Assembly (NCBI GenBank): GCA_937864045.1
Contig: CALMIF010000065.1
Location: 1-48,533 of the forward strand
From: an uncultured Aquabacterium sp.
Lineage (GTDB): Bacteria; Pseudomonadota; Gammaproteobacteria; Burkholderiales; Burkholderiaceae_C
DNA: 48,533 nt
Direction: 5' to 3'
The notes under the pieces: model-generated
Databases searched by the model: none
What the model saw: the letters and a program-made list of their open reading frames with translations, nothing else
What the model was told of the DNA's origin: nothing
Made by a program: the position numbers and the translations under genes
Shown here: one piece after another, positions 44,292 to 48,533 of the stretch
Position numbering within the stretch: position 1 is the first letter of the stretch
Layout: each line of letters opens with the position of its first letter

Positions 44292-46247
44292 TCAGCGCTG
44301 CAGGTCCAGGTACAGGTCGACGCCGCCGCGCGCACGCAGGCTGGCGGTCATCTCGGCGTCGCGCAGCAGCTCGGCCTGGGTCAGGTAGTCGACGCCCGGC
44401 GCCAGCACCCGCTGCCAGTGGCCGCGCAGGCGGCGTGCGGTGTCGCGGTGCTGGCAGGCCGGGTCGCAGGGCACGATGCTGCTGGCGGGGTCGGCATCGG
44501 CATGGCCGCAGACCATGTCGACCAGCAACTCGGCAAACGGCGCATACAGCCCGGCCGGCATGCCGGCATGGCTGGCGGCCACGTGGCTGAGCAGCGTGGG
44601 CTCGTCGCGGTCGGCCTGGCGCTGGCTGAAGGCGATCAGCAGCGACACCGCCTGCTTGAGCATGCGGTGCTGGCGCTGCCAGCGCTCGGGGCCCTGGATG
44701 CGGGCCAGCAGGCCCGCCGCCACCCGCTTGCGCTTGACCAGGCGGGCATAGAAGTCGGCGAAGAAACCGTCGTCGAAGCCGTCGGTGCGGGTGCAGCGGC
44801 GCCAGCTGTCGCGCACCAGCACCAGGGACAGGTCGTCATGCAGGTCGGGCTCGGCCAGCACGGCGGCCATCGCCGAGCCGGGCTGCGTGGCATCGGGCTG
44901 CAGCCGCGCCGCCGGATCGGCTTGCGTCATGGTCTGCAACAGCGCGTCGATGCGCTCGGGGAACAGCCGGCGCCGGCTGCGCACCAGGGGCAGCGGCGCG
45001 AAGGCGTCGATGCCGTCCTCGGCCAGGCGCTGCGGGTCGGTCAGGCGCTGCGGCAGCTGGCCTGTGGCCATCTCCCAGGCCAGCAGGCCCAGCATGTACT
45101 GGTCGGCCAGCTCGCCGTCGTCGGCCTGCTCCAGCCCGGCGGCCTGCTCGGGCACCAGGTAGGCCAGGTCCTCGGCGGTGGCATCGTCCACCGGGGCGCC
45201 GTCCTGCCGGGCCTTGTCCACCCGCGCCAGCAGCGCCGTCAGGGCCTGCGCCACCTGGCCGGGCCGGGGCTGGCGGCCCGCCGGCAGGATGAAGGGCTCG
45301 AACTGCGCGTCGACCATGATGTTCGACGGCTTCAGGTTGCCGTAGCGCAGGCCCAGGTTGTGCGCCCGCTCCAGCGCCCGCGCCAGCTTGATGAACAGCC
45401 GCCGCAGCTGGTCGGCATCGGGCTGGATGGCGCCGGGCTGGGCCCAGGCGCGCAGCAGCGTGCGCAGCGACTGGCCCTGCACATGCTGCACCACGCACCA
45501 GCTGCTGCTGGCGCCGAACTCGGCGTCGTAGACCATCACGAAGCTGGGCTCGCCGCTGGTGCGCAGCGCCGCCAGCACGTCGCCGCGGAAGGCTTCGCGC
45601 TGGCGCAGGTCACGCAGCACCTTGATCGCCACCGTGCGGTTCAGCTGGGTGTCGCAGGCCTCGTAGACCAGGGCGCGGCTGCCCTCGCCCAGCCGCTGCA
45701 GGCCGGTGAAGCGGCGCGCCAGGCGCTGCTGCAGGTCGGCGCCGACCGGGTCGACCGCCGCCTGCAGCTCCTGCTGCACCAGCAGGCGCACCGCCTCCAG
45801 CGTGGCCGGCGGGCAGTCGCGCGGGCGGGGCGGCAGCGGCGGGTGCGTGGCCAGGGCGTACTGCAGGTCGGCCAGGCGCCGGTGCTGTTCCTCAGCGCTG
45901 GCGCCCAGGTCGTTCAGGGCCTGGTCGATCGGGATGGCCACCACCCGCAGGCGCCGCGGGTCGTCGGCCGGCAGGGCGGCCCGGTCCAGGATCTCGGGCA
46001 GCTCGTCGCGGGCGATGAAGGCCGATTCGAGGAAGAACCGGCTCACCAGCAGCACGGCCACGCTGCAGCGGCCCAGCTGCTGGCGGATCTCGCCGCGCCA
46101 GTGGTCGCCGCCGCGCAGCTGGTCGTCGCTCCACACCAGGCAGTCGCCCACGGTGGTGGCGATGCTGCGCTCGAACAGCAGCGTGCGCCAGTCGCGGTCC
46201 TCGTGGGCATAACTGACGAAGTACAGGGGCGATTCGGTGGCCGGCAT
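44292..46247 (-). CDS. TIR domain, Ser/Thr pseudokinase and globin-like C-terminal domain fusion
   Basis: A 651-residue protein. Residues 1-150 form a TIR domain (YFVSYAHEDRDW; LLVSRFFLESAFIARDELPEIL, with candidate catalytic Glu82). Residues about 195-460 follow the protein-kinase fold: RLGEGSRALVYEA, VAIKVL with Lys209, and YGNLKPSNIM, where the catalytic Asp of HRD is Asn304; no DFG is seen (FILPAG). A pseudokinase is therefore likely. Residues about 485-640 (DSWRRCTRTDGFDDGFFADFYARL; RMLKQAVSLLIAFSQ; LLSHVAASHAGMPAGLYAPFAELL) resemble a globin, with a proximal-His candidate in HVAASHAG. ATG 46247 precedes the TIR fold. Probably cytosolic signalling or defence; the role is unproven. Confidence 0.75.
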   Translation of the reverse strand: MPATESPLYFVSYAHEDRDWRTLLFERSIATTVGDCLVWSDDQLRGGDHWRGEIRQQLGRCSVAVLLVSRFFLESAFIARDELPEILDRAALPADDPRRLRVVAIPIDQALNDLGASAEEQHRRLADLQYALATHPPLPPRPRDCPPATLEAVRLLVQQELQAAVDPVGADLQQRLARRFTGLQRLGEGSRALVYEACDTQLNRTVAIKVLRDLRQREAFRGDVLAALRTSGEPSFVMVYDAEFGASSSWCVVQHVQGQSLRTLLRAWAQPGAIQPDADQLRRLFIKLARALERAHNLGLRYGNLKPSNIMVDAQFEPFILPAGRQPRPGQVAQALTALLARVDKARQDGAPVDDATAEDLAYLVPEQAAGLEQADDGELADQYMLGLLAWEMATGQLPQRLTDPQRLAEDGIDAFAPLPLVRSRRRLFPERIDALLQTMTQADPAARLQPDATQPGSAMAAVLAEPDLHDDLSLVLVRDSWRRCTRTDGFDDGFFADFYARLVKRKRVAAGLLARIQGPERWQRQHRMLKQAVSLLIAFSQRQADRDEPTLLSHVAASHAGMPAGLYAPFAELLVDMVCGHADADPASSIVPCDPACQHRDTARRLRGHWQRVLAPGVDYLTQAELLRDAEMTASLRARGGVDLYLDLQR

Positions 46248-46335
46248 GGCGATGGACCTCGGCAGCGACTCTAGGCCGACGCAACGGTCATGCCAAGATG
46301 CACGCGTCCCGAAAGCCCCAGCCGGATCGACTCCC

Positions 46336-47304
46336 ATGCTGATCAATTGCGTTGCCTACCGCGCCGGCACCAAGCTGGCTGACATCACCACCGACCAGAT
46401 CAGCGACTACCTGGCCATGCCCGGCTGCTTCGTCTGGGTGGCGCTGCGCGACGCCGACGATGCCGAGCTGGCGCTGATGCAGGACGAGTTCGGGCTGCAC
46501 GACCTGTCGGTGGAGGACGCCCGCCACGGCCACCAGCGGCCCAAGATCGAGGAGTACGGCCGCACGCTGTTCACCGTGCTGCACCTGATCGAGTACACGC
46601 CCACCGACGAGTTGCGCCAGGGCGAGGTCAGCGTGTTCACCGGGCCCAACTTCGTGCTGAGCGTGCGCAATCGCAGCACGCAGGGCTTCCTGGGCGTGCG
46701 CGAGCGCTGCGAGCGCGAGCCCGAGCTGCTCAGCCAGGGCGCGAGCTTCGTGCTGTATGCGCTGATGGATGCGGTGGTCGACCGCTACTTTCCGCTGGTC
46801 GACGCGCTGGAAGTCGAGCTGGAGACCATCGAGGGCCAGATCTTCGACCGTGGTGCCGGCCGCGCCAACATCGAGCGGCTGTACGAGCTCAAGCACAAGG
46901 TGACCACGCTGCGGCATGCGGTGGTGCCCCTGCTCGACGCGATGGGGCGGCTCTACGGCGGCCGGGTGCCGCCGGTGTGTGCGCCCAGCACCGAGTACTT
47001 CCGCGACATCGCCGACCACCTGGCGCGGCTGCAGACCAGCATCGACACCATCCGCGACACCATCGGCACGGCGATCCAGGTCAACCTGTCGATGGTGGCC
47101 ATCGAGGACAACGAGGTCACCAAGCGCCTGGCCGCCTGGGCCGGCATCTTCGGCGTGGCCACTTTCTTCGTCGGGGTCTGGGGCATGAACTTCGAGCACA
47201 TGCCCGAGCTCAAGTCGCCCTGGGGCTACCCCGCGGCGCTGACCCTGATCGGCGGCACCTGCGCGGCCATGTACTGGCGATTCCGCCGCGTCGGCTGGCT
47301 CTGA
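46336..47304 (+). CDS. corA: CorA-family magnesium/divalent cation transporter
   Basis: A 322-residue membrane protein. A large cytoplasmic N-terminal domain (VEDARHGHQRPKIEEYGRTLF; helical stalk to about 260) is followed by two C-terminal helices with the selectivity motif GMNFEHMPEL (about 287). The last helix ends in a basic tail (RFRRVGWL). It forms a pentameric Mg2+/Co2+/Ni2+ channel. Nearness to urease nickel genes may be chance. It is divergent from the TIR fusion gene across 88 bp. Confidence 0.93.
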   Translation: MLINCVAYRAGTKLADITTDQISDYLAMPGCFVWVALRDADDAELALMQDEFGLHDLSVEDARHGHQRPKIEEYGRTLFTVLHLIEYTPTDELRQGEVSVFTGPNFVLSVRNRSTQGFLGVRERCEREPELLSQGASFVLYALMDAVVDRYFPLVDALEVELETIEGQIFDRGAGRANIERLYELKHKVTTLRHAVVPLLDAMGRLYGGRVPPVCAPSTEYFRDIADHLARLQTSIDTIRDTIGTAIQVNLSMVAIEDNEVTKRLAAWAGIFGVATFFVGVWGMNFEHMPELKSPWGYPAALTLIGGTCAAMYWRFRRVGWL

Positions 47305-47330
47305 GCGCCCGCCCCTGCCGCCGGTGCGGT

Positions 47331-47344
47331 TTGATCTGGATCAC
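47331..47344 (+). promoter_or_regulatory. FNR-type box before the ferric-iron binding protein gene
   Basis: TTGAT-CTGG-ATCAC matches TTGAT-N4-ATCAA at 9 of 10 positions. Its centre (47337.5) is 41.5 bp from the transcription start expected 7 bp after the TATGAT -10 box at 47367-47372. That is the geometry of a class II FNR/Crp-activated promoter. Confidence 0.6.
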
Positions 47345-47351
47345 CGGTATT

Positions 47352-47370
47352 GCGAATCGTTCTTGTTATG
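47352..47370 (+). promoter_or_regulatory. Fur-box-like site overlapping the promoter
   Basis: GCGAATCGTTCTTGTTATG is an AT-rich 19-mer in a very GC-rich region. On the other strand it reads ATAACAAGAACGATTCGC, close to the AAATGAGAATCATT-type Fur sites of betaproteobacteria by my comparison. It lies between the FNR-type box and the -10 element, where a repressor would block RNA polymerase. Confidence 0.45.
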
Positions 47371-47372
47371 AT
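47367..47372 (+). promoter_or_regulatory. -10 element TATGAT
   Basis: TATGAT lies 31 bp before the ATG at 47403. No good -35 is present at the right distance, as expected if an activator bound at 47331-47344 substitutes for it. Confidence 0.45.
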
Positions 47373-47402
47373 TGAACCATCGCATCCTCGAACCACCCTG
47401 CC

Positions 47403-48446
47403 ATGACCACCCCCCTCCTGCCCCGCCGTGCCCTGCTTGCCACCGCCGTGGCGGGCGCCTTCGTCGCCGGCCTGCCGCTGTCCGCAGCCGCGCAGGCCCA
47501 GGTGCTGAACCTGTACTCGGCGCGCCACTACCAGACCGACGAGGCGCTGTACACCGGCTTCACCAAGGCCACCGGCATCAAGATCAACCGGCTCGACGGC
47601 AAGGAAGACGAACTGGTCGAGCGCATCCGCAACGAGGGCACGGCCAGCCCTGCGGACATCCTGATCACGGTGGACGCAGCGCGGCTGGAAGTGGCCGACA
47701 GCCTGGGCCTGTTCCAGCCGCTGCAGAGCAAGCTGCTCGACGAGCGCATTCCGCCCAACCTGCGCACGCCGACCTGGGTGGCGTTCTCCACCCGCGCCCG
47801 GGTCATCGTCTACAACAAGGCCAACCTCAAGCGCGAGCAGGTGCAGACCTATGCCGACCTGGCCAAGCCGGCGATGAAGGGTCAGGTGTGCATGCGCTCG
47901 GGTTCCCATCCCTACAACCTGAGCCTGGGCGCGGCCGTCATCGCCCATGAGGGCGAGGCCAATGCCGAAGCCTGGGCCAAGGGCCTGGTGGCCAACTTCG
48001 CGCGCGGCCCCAAGGGCGGCGACACCGACCAGATCAAGGCCGTGGCCGCCGGCGAATGCGGCGTGACCATCAGCAACACCTACTACCTGGCGCGCATGAT
48101 GCGCAGCACCAAGGCCGAGGACCAGCAGGCGATGAACGCCGTGGGCATCGTCTGGCCCAACCAGGCGACCTGGGGCACGCATGTCAACGTGTCGGGCGCG
48201 GGCGTGCTCAAGCACGCGCCGAACAAGGCCGCCGCGGTCAAGTTCATGGAGTACCTGGCCAGCGACGAGGCGCAGGCCTACTTCGCCGACGGCAACAACG
48301 AGTGGCCGGTGGTCAAGGGCAGCGTGAAGGCCAATGCCACGCTGGCGGCGATGGGCACCTTCAAGCCCGACGCGTTGCCGATCGGCGACCTGGCCAAGAC
48401 GACCGTCGCGGCGCAGAAGGTGTTCGACCGCGCTGGCTGGAAGTGA
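47403..48446 (+). CDS. Ferric-iron ABC transporter substrate-binding protein (FbpA/FutA type)
   Basis: A 347-residue periplasmic protein for Fe3+ uptake. The leader PRRALLATAVAGAFVAGLPLSAAAQA is followed by LNLYSARHYQTDEALYTGF, and SNTYYLARM carries the paired Tyr residues used as iron ligands. CMRSGSHPYNLSLG, GVTISNTYY and WPNQATWGTHVNVSGAGVLKHAPN are typical of the family. Permease and ATPase genes do not follow directly, since a converging gene ends 3 bp downstream; they must be encoded elsewhere. The upstream FNR- and Fur-type sites fit iron and oxygen control. Confidence 0.93.
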   Translation: MTTPLLPRRALLATAVAGAFVAGLPLSAAAQAQVLNLYSARHYQTDEALYTGFTKATGIKINRLDGKEDELVERIRNEGTASPADILITVDAARLEVADSLGLFQPLQSKLLDERIPPNLRTPTWVAFSTRARVIVYNKANLKREQVQTYADLAKPAMKGQVCMRSGSHPYNLSLGAAVIAHEGEANAEAWAKGLVANFARGPKGGDTDQIKAVAAGECGVTISNTYYLARMMRSTKAEDQQAMNAVGIVWPNQATWGTHVNVSGAGVLKHAPNKAAAVKFMEYLASDEAQAYFADGNNEWPVVKGSVKANATLAAMGTFKPDALPIGDLAKTTVAAQKVFDRAGWK

Positions 48447-48448
48447 CT

Positions 48449-48533
48449 TCAGCCCCCTGACAGGCTCTTCGCGTCCGCCACCACGGCGCCGCCCAGGTGG
48501 GCGGTGCAGTCGACCAGGCTGACGGCGTGCGGC
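48449..48533 (-). CDS. C-terminal end of an unidentified gene (partial)
   Basis: The minus strand reads an open frame from the right edge to TGA at 48449-48451, ending PHAVSLVDCTAHLGGAVVADAK...GG. The composition looks coding and its stop lies 2 bp beyond the stop of the convergent iron-binding protein gene. With only 27 residues I cannot name the family. Confidence 0.5.
   Translation of the reverse strand, partial: PHAVSLVDCTAHLGGAVVADAKSLSGG

Noticed and set aside
44292-46247. TIR gene as part of a multi-gene defence island
   Set aside because: Its neighbours are ureG and corA, both housekeeping-type; no nuclease, helicase or other defence gene is nearby.
44418-46274. A plus-strand open frame of 618 codons opposite the TIR fusion
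   Set aside because: Gln/Arg/Val-rich shadow without domain features; the antisense protein has clear TIR and kinase-fold motifs.

Overview
The window is very GC-rich and densely coded. It looks like a betaproteobacterium of the order Burkholderiales, in the Rubrivivax/Leptothrix/Ideonella-like part of that order. This rests on Bug (TctC-type) solute receptors, a Burkholderiales-type trimeric porin, a PEP-CTERM tail, ureD-type urease accessory genes, and many short GC-rich extragenic repeats. No rRNA, tRNA, CRISPR array, insertion sequence or phage module was seen.

Left part (1-7.7 kb): the 5' end of a chemoreceptor gene with an in-frame stop; a SulP anion permease whose STAS domain carries what looks like an inserted extragenic repeat; a peptide-type binding protein overlapping a membrane PAS histidine kinase; and a dienelactone-hydrolase-like gene with its catalytic middle deleted.

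Purine island (7.8-20.7 kb): one long minus-strand operon (guanine deaminase, ABC ATPase, two permeases, BMP-type binding protein, Rieske oxygenase, adenine deaminase) diverges from xdhABC. Together the genes import purines or nucleosides and convert guanine and adenine to xanthine and urate. The Rieske enzyme resembles purine-acting oxygenases (NdmA/B, HpxD) and has no reductase nearby.

Degenerate strip (20.7-22.6 kb): truncated, directly fused pieces of a Bug receptor, a LysR regulator and a PEP-CTERM SGNH-type protein.

Central part (22.7-31.5 kb): a Crp/Fnr regulator, a porin, a DUF2855 protein, a divergent idnD/idnO-like sugar-acid pair, a polymorphic toxin with a RelA/SpoT-like C-terminal domain and a tiny overlapping putative immunity gene, and glycerate 2-kinase.

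Right part (31.6-48.5 kb): a DsbA-family protein; a LysM-PhnD binding protein paired with an unusual two-span membrane protein; a Bug receptor; an NrtA/SsuA-type ABC importer; a Cache protein (frameshifted) with a chemoreceptor; urease accessory genes ureD, ureE, ureF and ureG without ureABC; a TIR-pseudokinase-globin-like fusion; CorA; and a ferric-iron binding protein behind a promoter with an FNR-type box at about -41.5 and a Fur-like site.

Several genes show clean internal deletions, a nonsense codon or a one-base frameshift. Whether this is real gene decay or sequence/assembly error cannot be settled from the sequence alone.
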